From the IMG/VR virus record IMGVR_UViG_3300042898_001532, positions 1 through 64,000 of that record: a DNA stretch of 64,000 bases. One strand, written 5' to 3'. Below the pieces are notes generated by a model. It was given only the letters and a program-made list of their open reading frames with translations, was not told where the DNA came from and searched no databases. Position numbers and translations under genes: made by a program. The stretch's first letter is position 1; the number at the start of each line of letters is the position of its first letter. Below are positions 1-7,052 of this stretch, piece after piece. The stretch comes from a virus.

Positions 1-2
1 CG

Positions 3-27
3 CCATAAAATTTCGCCTGTTTTATGG
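3..27. other. Inverted repeat / hairpin at window edge
   Basis: CCATAAAA (3-10) and TTTTATGG (20-27) are perfect reverse complements around a 9-nt loop. No U-tract follows, so a terminator is not assured. It may end the gene lying before the window. Nothing else is recognisable before the promoter at 78, apart from a TATTTATA late-type octamer at 31-38 with no start codon at the usual distance. Confidence 0.4.
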
Positions 28-77
28 ACATATTTATAATCCTCTTAACTTTAGGTAATACTTTTTTCATTTTAAAT

Positions 78-108
78 TTGTTTTTTTAATTAAATATCAT
101 TATCTTTG
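78..108 (+). promoter_or_regulatory. Bacteroidota-type promoter for the methyltransferase gene
   Basis: TTG (78-80), then exactly 20 nt, then TATCTTTG (101-108). This matches the Bacteroidota primary-sigma consensus TTG-N19/20-TAnnTTTG. The start codon of the next gene is 22 nt downstream. The element suggests transcription by unmodified host RNA polymerase, that is, early or constitutive expression. Confidence 0.75.
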
Positions 109-130
109 TTTCAAAGTTAACTATAAAATC

Positions 131-1054
131 ATGAAAAGTCAATACAAATTACAATTAGGTGATACAAAAATCGTTCTAAAAGAAATGATCGATAACGGTG
201 AAAAGGTTGATATGATATTCACTTCTCCCCCTTATTTTTCAATGAGAAAGAATTATAGTGGAAATGATGATGGGGAAATCGGATCCATTCACGTTGACGA
301 TTACGCAGATTGGTTGTTAGAATTCACTGAATTGTTTTTACAGGTTCTTAAACCTGATGGTAGTTTTTTCTTAAATATTAACGATAAAATTGATAAGGGT
401 GTTGTTCATCCTGTTTTAGATGAGTTAAGATATAAGATGAGGAAACAAGGTTGGTATATGGTTGCGAAACCATATATTTGGTTTAAAAAGAACGCAATAC
501 CCACAAACTGTAAATATAGGGCAATCGATAGATACGAATATGTTTTCCATTTTAGCAATTCAAACAAACCCAAATTTAGGGCTGACAATTGTAGGACAGA
601 ACATTCTGATGTCACTAAAAAAAGGTTTGAGAAACCTGTTACCACAATTAACTCTAGAGATGGTGTTTATGATTCACAAATGAAGGAGTTAAATGAAAAG
701 GGATCGTTACCACATAATGTTGTTATCGCTGCGGCGGAATCTAATCCGGGTATTTTACACCCTGCACCGTTTACGGTTGAATTGGCAGAGTGGTTTGTTA
801 AGATTGGTAGTGATGAGAATGATGTCGTTTTAGATCCATTCGCAGGTTCATCTACAACGGGAGTGGCATCACTAAAGAATAACAGAAAGTTCATTGGTAT
901 TGATTTGGTTGAGTTCAATATTAACTTCGGTAGAAAGAGAATGGATCATTACTTAGAAACTGGTGAGACATATATACCTAAAAAAGAATTAGAAGAAAAG
1001 GATATAGATGTCAATTATTACAAAATTAAAGGTAAACATATAAACAATCCATGA
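131..1054 (+). CDS. Beta-class DNA methyltransferase (N4-cytosine or N6-adenine)
   Basis: Transfers a methyl group from S-adenosylmethionine to an exocyclic amino group in DNA. Catalytic motif IV TSPPY lies at residues 31-35 and the SAM-binding motif I DPFAGSS at 235-241. The order IV before I, with HPAPFTVELAEWF (motif X type) just before motif I, is that of beta-class enzymes. SPPY rather than DPPY leans toward N4-cytosine but does not decide it. At 307 aa it is full length. No restriction endonuclease is adjacent, so it is an orphan enzyme that may protect phage DNA from host restriction. It has its own host-type promoter. Target sequence cannot be read from the gene. Confidence 0.9.
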   Translation: MKSQYKLQLGDTKIVLKEMIDNGEKVDMIFTSPPYFSMRKNYSGNDDGEIGSIHVDDYADWLLEFTELFLQVLKPDGSFFLNINDKIDKGVVHPVLDELRYKMRKQGWYMVAKPYIWFKKNAIPTNCKYRAIDRYEYVFHFSNSNKPKFRADNCRTEHSDVTKKRFEKPVTTINSRDGVYDSQMKELNEKGSLPHNVVIAAAESNPGILHPAPFTVELAEWFVKIGSDENDVVLDPFAGSSTTGVASLKNNRKFIGIDLVEFNINFGRKRMDHYLETGETYIPKKELEEKDIDVNYYKIKGKHINNP

Positions 1055-1082
1055 CAAATTGTCACATTTTAGTCGTTGGTAT

Positions 1083-1104
1083 AACGTTTGTCTTGAACGT
1101 TTGT
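1083..1104 (+). repeat. Tandem 9-bp direct repeat upstream of hsp20
   Basis: AACGTTTGT occurs at 1083-1091 and again at 1096-1104 with a 13-bp period, about 33 nt before the small heat-shock gene. Such a spaced pair could be an operator or promoter element, but no clear TAnnTTTG box is present. Function is unproven. Confidence 0.35.
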
Positions 1105-1136
1105 AAACATAATAACAATGAAAAATAAAATTAATA

Positions 1137-1589
1137 ATGAGTACAAATTTTTTTAAGTTAATCGAAGAGTTCGAAACGATGTTAGTTAAAAATTCTTCCC
1201 CCAATTATAATCTTAAAGGTAGATTAAATAGTGGTGGTAAAATATTAGGCTTTAGTACTAATATTCCCTCAACTAATATTTTTGAGGACGAATGGGGATA
1301 TAGGTACGAAATCATTACACCTGGATTATCTAAAGGGAATCTTTCTATTGAAATTAATGGTGAAACATTATCATTTAAAGGTGAACATAAATTAGAAAAA
1401 ACAGAAAACGGTGATTATATATCTAAAGAGTATCGCTATAATAATTTTCATAGAACTTTTGATATCCCTACAAATGTTGTCAGTGAAGAAATTTACGCAA
1501 AAACAGAAAACGGTATAACGACAATTTACTTACCAAAAGAAAAACTAAGTAAAACAAAGTCCTATAATAGAAAGGTAACTATAGATTAA
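1137..1589 (+). CDS. Small heat-shock protein, Hsp20/alpha-crystallin family
   Basis: ATP-independent holdase chaperone that keeps unfolding proteins soluble. The alpha-crystallin domain covers roughly residues 42-150: a P-x-x-N-I-x-E-x-x entry strand (IPSTNIFEDE, 43-52), the FHRTFDIP strand (104-111) and the family signature A-x-x-x-N-G-I-x-x-I-x-L-P (121-133). The 150-aa length is normal for the family. Hsp20 genes are common in T4-like phages of cyanobacteria and other marine bacteria, where they are thought to help virion assembly. The upstream ATG at 1118 is out of frame, which fixes the start. A 9-bp direct repeat precedes the gene. Confidence 0.93.
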   Translation: MSTNFFKLIEEFETMLVKNSSPNYNLKGRLNSGGKILGFSTNIPSTNIFEDEWGYRYEIITPGLSKGNLSIEINGETLSFKGEHKLEKTENGDYISKEYRYNNFHRTFDIPTNVVSEEIYAKTENGITTIYLPKEKLSKTKSYNRKVTID

Positions 1590-1655
1590 GTACATATCTA
1601 CTACATTTAAATGATTCATGACTTTACAAGTTGTGGATTTTTTTTATATTTATAT

Positions 1656-1686
1656 TTGTTTAAATAATAAATTTTTTATATCTTTG
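1656..1686 (+). promoter_or_regulatory. Bacteroidota-type promoter with near-leaderless start
   Basis: TTG (1656-1658), 20 nt, TATCTTTG (1679-1686). Only 4 nt separate the box from the ATG at 1691, so the transcript probably starts at or within a base or two of the start codon. The same box-to-ATG distance is seen at 39254-39261 and 54751-54758. Confidence 0.75.
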
Positions 1687-1690
1687 TATT

Positions 1691-1915
1691 ATGATACCAA
1701 GTGCACCAACATTTAGAAAAATAGTTTTATTACTTAAAGACGAAGAAGGTAAACCTACAGACAGAATAGTATATGAAGATTCTGCAATGGTAATAACAGG
1801 TAATTATGTTTTAATTACTGAAGAGACAAGAGTTTCCATAAGTGAACCTTCTGAAATTAAGGGAGATGTTTATGAACTTAAAAATATACATTCATATAAA
1901 CTTTTAAAAGATTAA
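1691..1915 (+). CDS. Hypothetical protein, 74 aa
   Basis: I do not recognise this protein. It is a small mixed alpha/beta sequence with a KIVLLLKDEEG opening strand and the pattern of a small beta-barrel; no signal peptide, membrane segment or catalytic motif is visible. It opens a short operon (1691-2402) driven by the promoter just upstream, with the next gene starting 2 nt after its stop. Position suggests an early or accessory role. Confidence 0.6.
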   Translation: MIPSAPTFRKIVLLLKDEEGKPTDRIVYEDSAMVITGNYVLITEETRVSISEPSEIKGDVYELKNIHSYKLLKD

Positions 1916-1917
1916 TT

Positions 1918-2214
1918 ATGGTTTTATTAAAACATGAAGAAAACGGTTCGATAGAGTGTCTTTATGACTCTTCTAATATTTTAGGGTCTAAGTATGTCGT
2001 TAATGAAAAAAAATTGGCACTTATTTTTAACTCTGGTAGACAGTATATCTATGAGGGAGTTACCTTTACTGATTATAGTAAGTTTGAGGGGGGTAAAAGT
2101 CAGGGTAAGGTATTACACACAGTTATTAAAAAATATTCGTATTCACAATCAAGTGATATAGTAGACGTACAACCAATAGTGGAACAAATAAATGAAATAA
2201 AAAAGACGTTATGA
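1918..2214 (+). CDS. KTSC-domain-like protein
   Basis: Residues about 17-75 resemble the KTSC domain, a small domain named for a Lys-Thr-Ser-Cys lysyl-tRNA synthetase association. The visible pattern is DSSNILGSKYV, then LALIFNSGRQYIYEGV, then FEGGKSQGKVLHTVIKKY, matching the domain's S-S-x-I, F-x-x-G-x-x-Y-x-Y and S-x-G-K-x-x-x-x-x-I stretches. KTSC domains occur in many phages without a settled role. Stop overlaps the next start by 4 nt, so translation is probably coupled. The last 20 residues look like a separate helix. Confidence 0.6.
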   Translation: MVLLKHEENGSIECLYDSSNILGSKYVVNEKKLALIFNSGRQYIYEGVTFTDYSKFEGGKSQGKVLHTVIKKYSYSQSSDIVDVQPIVEQINEIKKTL

Positions 2215-2402
2215 TTAAGAGTTATCAGATAAAAAAGATTATGAATAAAGGTGGTAAACCACAACACGTTATTTTACTGGATTCGAATGGTGAGGTTTAT
2301 GAGACATCGTGTTTTGGTGTGGTAACGAAATTATGTGAACTATTAAATACCAACACAGATAGGGGTTGGAGATATGAAATTATTACTATAGGTAGTAAAT
2401 AG
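2211..2402 (+). CDS. Hypothetical protein, 63 aa
   Basis: Not recognised. Short basic protein with strands YQIKKIMNKGG and HVILLDSNGEVYET and a C-terminal GWRYEIITIG, typical of a small single-domain fold. Its ATG overlaps the preceding stop (ATGA), which supports it as a real, co-translated gene of the 1691-2402 operon. Confidence 0.55.
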   Translation: MIKSYQIKKIMNKGGKPQHVILLDSNGEVYETSCFGVVTKLCELLNTNTDRGWRYEIITIGSK

Positions 2403-2412
2403 AAACGGGCGT
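2401..2412 (+). repeat. Left arm of 12-bp inverted repeat flanking a small gene
   Basis: AGAAACGGGCGT here is the exact reverse complement of ACGCCCGTTTCT at 2856-2867. The arms bracket the membrane-protein gene 2457-2846. The left arm can also fold locally, GAAAC/GTTTC around GGGC (2402-2415). Two related hairpins around a single gene could be terminators or the scar of an inserted module. Confidence 0.5.
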
Positions 2413-2456
2413 TTCATAAATAACAAATAACAAATAAAAATTAAAAACAAATAGTT

Positions 2457-2846
2457 ATGGAAAAATTATCATTCGCTTTGGGTGTTGCTTCTGTATTGGT
2501 TGTGCTTATGGGTATAGTCATTACTTGGGTTACACTTAAGGTTATAAAGTTAATTAAAATTAACAAAAACTTAGAAAGTTACATATCTGAAACAGATAGA
2601 AGTATACATAATAGAATAGACAGAACAGAACACAATTATTCTGGTGAAATAAAAGAAATATATGACACATTCCACAGACGGATTGATGACTCATATAGAA
2701 ATATTGACCAAACGGTTGAACGATCCCATTCACATACGGTTGAGTTACATAATGAGGCTATAAGATATATAGACTCTAGAATAGACAAGTTACTCAATAA
2801 TCCTAAATTTTGTTTAAACAAAGAAAAGGAATTATTGACGGATTAA
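2457..2846 (+). CDS. Small membrane protein with coiled-coil tail
   Basis: Function unknown. Residues about 5-33 form one strong transmembrane segment (LGVASVLVVLMGIVITWVTL), followed by a basic anchor KVIKLIKINK. The remainder (35-129) is a polar heptad-like coiled coil rich in R, D, E and H. This is an N-in or signal-anchor topology with a long helical domain. Such layouts occur in phage spanins, holin partners and superinfection-exclusion proteins, but no motif decides between these. The gene is isolated, bracketed by a 12-bp inverted repeat, and ends inside a terminator-like hairpin. Confidence 0.6.
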   Translation: MEKLSFALGVASVLVVLMGIVITWVTLKVIKLIKINKNLESYISETDRSIHNRIDRTEHNYSGEIKEIYDTFHRRIDDSYRNIDQTVERSHSHTVELHNEAIRYIDSRIDKLLNNPKFCLNKEKELLTD

Positions 2847-2876
2847 AATAAGAATACGCCCGTTTCTTATTTTTAA
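2842..2876 (+). terminator. Terminator-like hairpin
   Basis: AAAATAAGAA (2845-2854) pairs perfectly with TTCTTATTTT (2864-2873) around the loop TACGCCCGT. The right arm ends in a T-run, and AT-rich pairing extends to 2842/2876 with one bulge. It overlaps the stop codon of the gene ending at 2846 and separates it from the late-promoted gene at 2919. Confidence 0.6.
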
Positions 2877-2895
2877 GATATTTATCCATATATTA

Positions 2896-2906
2896 ATATA
2901 TTTATT
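2896..2906 (+). promoter_or_regulatory. Candidate late promoter
   Basis: ATATATTTATT, with core TATTTATT at 2899-2906, ends 12 nt before the ATG at 2919. A second copy, GATATTTAT, lies at 2877-2885. The motif recurs before many structural genes in the window. Confidence 0.55.
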
Positions 2907-2918
2907 AAAAAAAGATTT

Positions 2919-3713
2919 ATGGATATTATAAAAATTACTGAACAAGATATCAATGATATCATCCAAAAAGAAAACATTGACTTCTCTTCATTTGAAGTGA
3001 GATCCACACTTAACCCAAAAATATTCGATAAAGAACAACATATGTATGAGGATATTAGAAGGAGACTTCTTATGATTGCAGATGATTTCTTTGAAACATT
3101 AAATGTAAGTTGGGTAGACATAAATGACATTATTTTAACTGGTAGTTTGGCGAACTTTAATTGGTCAAAATTTTCAGATGTAGACTTACATATATTAGTA
3201 GATTTTGGTGAAGTTGACGAAAACGAAGAGTTAGTTAAAGAATATTTCAACTCCAAAAAGAATTTATGGAATGAAAAACACGACATAACTATTAAAGGTT
3301 ATGATGTGGAATTATATATGCAAGATACTGAAGAACCACACGTTTCTAGTGGTGTATATTCTATTCTATGGGATGGATGGGTAGTACAACCTGACTCAAC
3401 TAAAAAAGAAATAGACGCAAAAAAAGTAGAACAAAAAGTTAATAATATTATAGACACAATACATGATGTCTATTATATGTATAAAAATGAGGAATACGAT
3501 AAAACTATCAGAATGATTAAAAACCTAAAAGAAAAAATCAAAAAAATGAGACAAACTGGTTTAGATCGTGAAGGTGAGTATTCGTTTGAGAATATCGCAT
3601 TTAAAGTATTAAGGAGAACCATGTATTTAGATAAATTAAGTGAAATTGAGAATAGTTCATATGATAAATCTTTAACATTAGATGAGTCTATGTTAAGAAT
3701 TAAAACATTATAA
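2919..3713 (+). CDS. Nucleotidyltransferase-fold protein
   Basis: Contains the pol-beta-type nucleotidyltransferase signature: G75-S76 followed by an S-D-x-D (F-S-D-V-D-L-H-I, D87 and D89), with a later acidic strand YDVELYMQD supplying a possible third carboxylate. The family transfers nucleoside monophosphates to proteins, RNA or small molecules. The substrate here is unknown. After the catalytic domain the protein is helical and basic (residues 165-225). The 264-aa length fits a stand-alone enzyme. Late-type promoter motifs directly upstream suggest late expression, so it may act on virion components. Confidence 0.7.
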   Translation: MDIIKITEQDINDIIQKENIDFSSFEVRSTLNPKIFDKEQHMYEDIRRRLLMIADDFFETLNVSWVDINDIILTGSLANFNWSKFSDVDLHILVDFGEVDENEELVKEYFNSKKNLWNEKHDITIKGYDVELYMQDTEEPHVSSGVYSILWDGWVVQPDSTKKEIDAKKVEQKVNNIIDTIHDVYYMYKNEEYDKTIRMIKNLKEKIKKMRQTGLDREGEYSFENIAFKVLRRTMYLDKLSEIENSSYDKSLTLDESMLRIKTL

Positions 3714-3721
3714 AAATTAAT

Positions 3722-3746
3722 TTGCGTTTTTTTATGAAAAATGCAA
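3722..3746. terminator. Possible terminator hairpin
   Basis: TTGCGTTTTT (3722-3731) pairs with AAAAATGCAA (3737-3746), with one G-T wobble, around a 5-nt loop. The downstream side is T-rich but lacks a continuous U-tract. It lies between the nucleotidyltransferase gene and the next late promoter. Confidence 0.4.
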
Positions 3747-3754
3747 TATTTATT
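3747..3754 (+). promoter_or_regulatory. Candidate late promoter
   Basis: TATTTATT preceded by A, 15 nt before the ATG at 3770. Same octamer and spacing class as the copies before the terminase, portal and core genes. Confidence 0.6.
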
Positions 3755-3769
3755 TAATAAAAGATAATT

Positions 3770-4090
3770 ATGGGAACATATTTAACGGGAACTTATTCCG
3801 TATTACATACATCAGGTACTACAGACTTCACTAATTTTGTATATAGTGCAGTTTATTTCAACTCTGGATCAACATACACTATTAATGGTACTAATGTTAT
3901 TGGGGTCGCAGGTAAAACATTAGACATTATAGTACAAGTGGATGGCACAACACTAAGTACAGGATACCTATTATTAGGTAATTCAATTCCACCACAAACA
4001 AAAATTAATACAGGTTTAATTACTGCAACTGGTGGTACAGAACAATATCAATTTGTAAACATTAAAACCGGTTTACCAACTAACGGATAA
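3770..4090 (+). CDS. Probable virion structural protein, 106 aa
   Basis: Not assigned to a family. The sequence is rich in T, S, G, Y and N, nearly free of charge, and patterned as short beta-strands and turns (for example TYTINGTNVIGVAGKTLDI), typical of phage head-decoration or fibre-type beta-domains. No signal peptide. It has its own late-type promoter and heads the operon of acidic proteins leading to the terminase. A head-decoration or outer-capsid role is an inference from composition and place. Confidence 0.55.
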   Translation: MGTYLTGTYSVLHTSGTTDFTNFVYSAVYFNSGSTYTINGTNVIGVAGKTLDIIVQVDGTTLSTGYLLLGNSIPPQTKINTGLITATGGTEQYQFVNIKTGLPTNG

Positions 4091-4110
4091 AATGAAATAA
4101 AAACATAAAA

Positions 4111-6150
4111 ATGAGAAAAAACGTAAATCCAAAAACATTAAAAGGTCAAGACAAACTTAATAGGATGTTAGATCTTATGGGGAAAATGAATACTTTAAAT
4201 GAAAGTAAATCATATTCTGAATTAGAATTAATCAAAAAAGGACCTAATGACGTTGTTTATGGTATCATTAGAGAAAATCACGATTACTTTATTAAAACTT
4301 CAAATAAAACTTCAGGACGATTCTTATCAGAAGACTTTAGTTATGTCGGAGGACTACAAAACAAATATGATGAAAGATATAAGTCATATGCGGAAGCAAT
4401 CAAACACTTAAATATGAAGTTTGATATGTTGAATGAGTCTTATGGTATCGAAAACAATACTAATATTTTTGAGTCTGACGGTGTTGCCTTTGGTGGTGGG
4501 GTAGGTTTTGGATTTGTTATGGAAGAAGATGAAGAAGATCAAACTGAAGGAGAAAAAGAAATTATATCTGACGCAGATTTAGAAGAACAAAAGAAAGTTC
4601 TTAAGGTTAATACCCCTAAAGTAGAAGCACCTGTGGAAGATGAGGTAGAAGATGAGACTGAAGTTAATGTTGATATGGGAGGAGACATCGCAGATGTTGA
4701 TTTCGGTGAAGAAGAAACTGAAGAGGATATGGGTGATGAAGAAGGTGATGATAACACTAAAAAGATACAAAAATATACCGGTAAAATCGGACAGTTGTTA
4801 AGAGATATGGATGTAGCGGATTCTGACTTAGAAAAATATGTAATTAATTCAATTATCTCAGCGATGCATTTAGATGAAATGGATGAAGGAGATAAAGAAG
4901 ATATTATTGCAAAATTAGAAGGTGGAGAAGACGAAGAAGTTTCAGACGAGTTCGATAAGGGAGGTGATGAAGAAGTAGATGAGTTCGATATGGGTTCCAC
5001 TGAAAAAACACCGGAAGAAAGTGGTGATGAACTATCTGAAGGTGAGGACAAAGAAGATGGTGATGATAAAAAAGAAGTTCTTAACATCACAGAAAAACAA
5101 ATGGATATGTTACACAAAAAAGGTATCTGTGAATGTGATGATAAGTGTTTAGTATATAGAGAATCAGGTGTTGAAGATTCAATATTGTTAGATAAAATTG
5201 CCGAAACTGATAAAGAATGTATATTCATTTCTAAAAAACAAATGGATATGTTACACGAAAAAGGTATCTGCAAATGTGGTGATGTTACACTAAAATATAA
5301 AGAAGGTAAAAAAGAAAAAAACGAAGGTAGAGTTTTTTCTAAAAAACAATTAATGGAATCTTTCTTAAGAAGAGAAACTAAAAAAACACTTAGAAACGTT
5401 ATTAAAGAAAGAAGAGAACTTTGTGAACAATGTGGTAGTAGAATGAACGAAGGTATGTGTATGAAATGTGAACTTAGCGAAAGTGAAATGGTATACGAAA
5501 AACTTGCCGGTAAACAAAGAAATTTAGATAAAAACAATAATGGTAGAATCGATGCGGAAGACTTCAAAATGTTACGTAAAGGAAGAAAAGATAGTAGACG
5601 TAATATAGATGAAGAAGATATGTCTGTAATGGACGCAATTGCAACTGGTCAAGGTTACTTATCCACCACAGGTGATTTAGACAGAGACTTCGATGGTATC
5701 CCTAATCGTTTAGATATGGATAACAACGATGATGGTAAATTAGATTTTGAGATGGGTAAAGGTGATGACTTCATTGACTTAGATATCAATTTCTTAAGAA
5801 ATAATAATCCAGGAACTAAAGAAAGGGAAAGAACTATAACTAGACCAACAACTACCCCAGGAAAAGGTGATAAGTGGAGAACTACTAAGCGACCTAAAGT
5901 TGATCCTAGACCTAAAGCACAAATGGATAACGATGAAGACTTCATTGACTTAGATATCGATTTCTTAAGAAATGATAGTCCGGGAACTAAAGAAAAGGAA
6001 AGAACTATAACTACACCAACAACTAGACCAGGAAAAGGTGATAAGTGGAGAACTATTAAACGTCCTAAAGTTGATCCTAGACCTAAGGCAGAAAACCCAA
6101 ATATGGATAAACCAAAACCTTCTTACAGAAGAAGAGGTATGTTTAGATAA
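4111..6150 (+). CDS. Large acidic modular protein with Ca-binding and Cys4 motifs
   Basis: No overall family recognised; probably a prohead-core or internal virion protein. Modules in order: N-terminus ending TLNE/S at residue 31 (an L-x-E site); an extremely D/E-rich middle (about 130-325); two copies of a KQMDMLHxKGICxC motif (326-342 and 373-389); a C-x2-C-x8-C-x2-C cluster (C438, C441, C450, C453) likely to bind zinc; an EF-hand/dockerin-like loop DKNNNGRIDAEDF (473-485) and further D-x-D-x-D loops at 524-545; and two 52-residue tandem repeats (552-603, 609-660) with a basic proline-rich end. It lies upstream of terminase and shares an AGKQR stretch with the gp22-like scaffold. Confidence 0.6.
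   Translation: MRKNVNPKTLKGQDKLNRMLDLMGKMNTLNESKSYSELELIKKGPNDVVYGIIRENHDYFIKTSNKTSGRFLSEDFSYVGGLQNKYDERYKSYAEAIKHLNMKFDMLNESYGIENNTNIFESDGVAFGGGVGFGFVMEEDEEDQTEGEKEIISDADLEEQKKVLKVNTPKVEAPVEDEVEDETEVNVDMGGDIADVDFGEEETEEDMGDEEGDDNTKKIQKYTGKIGQLLRDMDVADSDLEKYVINSIISAMHLDEMDEGDKEDIIAKLEGGEDEEVSDEFDKGGDEEVDEFDMGSTEKTPEESGDELSEGEDKEDGDDKKEVLNITEKQMDMLHKKGICECDDKCLVYRESGVEDSILLDKIAETDKECIFISKKQMDMLHEKGICKCGDVTLKYKEGKKEKNEGRVFSKKQLMESFLRRETKKTLRNVIKERRELCEQCGSRMNEGMCMKCELSESEMVYEKLAGKQRNLDKNNNGRIDAEDFKMLRKGRKDSRRNIDEEDMSVMDAIATGQGYLSTTGDLDRDFDGIPNRLDMDNNDDGKLDFEMGKGDDFIDLDINFLRNNNPGTKERERTITRPTTTPGKGDKWRTTKRPKVDPRPKAQMDNDEDFIDLDIDFLRNDSPGTKEKERTITTPTTRPGKGDKWRTIKRPKVDPRPKAENPNMDKPKPSYRRRGMFR
5764..6090 (+). 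repeat. Two 156-bp tandem coding repeats
   Basis: Units 5764-5919 and 5935-6090 (171-bp period) encode nearly the same 52 residues, each opening DFIDLDI and closing PKVDPRPKA. Differences are scattered substitutions (for example RPTTTPG against TPTTRPG). This is an in-frame duplication at the C-terminus of the acidic modular protein. Confidence 0.85.
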
Positions 6151-6548
6151 TGAAACTAGTATATATAAATAAAATAGGTCAAAACTGGAAGGGGAATTAC
6201 ATTTATGAATTCCTCTTTTCAGATATTTTAGATGATATAGATGGTGAAGGATGGGACTCGTACCCATCATCTGGTAATCCAGAACCACCAGAAGGGAAAT
6301 TAATAAAAAAGTCAGGTGTATTAAATACTGATTTAAAATTAGATTTAGTACAAGAGTCTGACTCATTTGCAATGTGGGACGCAGTTGATGGAATTGTTGC
6401 AATGGCTTGGGAAAATATGGAAGGATATGATGATTATCCCGAAAAAAGACTATATTTCTCTTTTGGTGAAGAAATTTCTTCGGTAGAAGATAAACTATAT
6501 GAAAAAGATATGGTAATAATATATGAAAAGGAAACTATAAATACGTAA
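6150..6548 (+). CDS. Hypothetical protein, 132 aa
   Basis: Not recognised. Acidic, with aromatic-rich strands (YIYEFLFSD, MWDAVDGIVAMAWENM) and no membrane segment or metal motif. The opening pattern of a YINKIG strand and a YEFLFSD strand looks like a small globular alpha/beta domain. Its ATG shares the last base of the preceding stop codon (TAATG), so it is translationally coupled to the acidic modular protein and probably belongs to the same head-related set. Confidence 0.55.
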   Translation: MKLVYINKIGQNWKGNYIYEFLFSDILDDIDGEGWDSYPSSGNPEPPEGKLIKKSGVLNTDLKLDLVQESDSFAMWDAVDGIVAMAWENMEGYDDYPEKRLYFSFGEEISSVEDKLYEKDMVIIYEKETINT

Positions 6549-6551
6549 GTT

Positions 6552-7049
6552 ATGGGAAAAAAAATTAGAATATATGAATCAGAGATTAGGAGAGCAACTA
6601 GACGTAAATTAATGGAACGTTATGTTGACGAGGACTATGAGATGAGAGATACTTATAGTAAAAAAGATTTTAAGCCAACACCAAAAGAAAGAGGTGTTGA
6701 GGATGTGTTTGGTAAGTATGGTGACGATATGGATCCTGCGGTTGTTAGATATATGAGAAAAAATCCCGATCACATTCTAAGAAGAATGGCGAAATTATAC
6801 CCAGACATCTATATGAGACACATTCCATTACAATCTAACACAGAACTAGAAATGGGGGATGAAATGATAGGTGAGGAAACTCAAATGACTGTCTATGATG
6901 ACCCAACAAAATTGGCATCTGATTTATCAAATGATAAAATTAAAAGGGATGATACTGTAGGTCTAAAAGACGCACAAGGTAACATAAGAACCGCAACATT
7001 TGGTGAATCAAAAAAAGACTTAATTAAAAAATTCATAAAAAGAAAGTAA
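6552..7049 (+). CDS. Hypothetical head-region protein with basic N-terminal leader
   Basis: Not recognised as a family. The first 23 residues are a basic amphipathic stretch with two (I/L)-x-E sites, RIYE/S at residue 9 and KLME/R at residue 23, resembling T4 capsid-targeting leaders cut by gp21. The remainder is charged, with VVRYMRKNPDHILRRMAKLYP as a conserved-looking helical core, and ends in a lysine-rich tail. Starts 3 nt after the previous stop, within the operon leading to the terminase. Prohead entry and processing are inferred. Confidence 0.55.
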   Translation: MGKKIRIYESEIRRATRRKLMERYVDEDYEMRDTYSKKDFKPTPKERGVEDVFGKYGDDMDPAVVRYMRKNPDHILRRMAKLYPDIYMRHIPLQSNTELEMGDEMIGEETQMTVYDDPTKLASDLSNDKIKRDDTVGLKDAQGNIRTATFGESKKDLIKKFIKRK

Positions 7050-7052
7050 GTT

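Noticed and set aside
2401-2876. CRISPR-like or insertion-sequence interpretation of the inverted repeats
   Set aside because: Only two copies, no spacer array, no transposase and no target-site duplication are seen.
4539-5567. Long minus-strand reading frame opposite the acidic modular gene, Ser-rich translation
   Set aside because: Acidic GAA/GAT codons on the plus strand read as Ser/Phe/Leu codons on the minus strand. The plus-strand gene has clear modules, coupling and operon order, so the opposite frame is an artefact.
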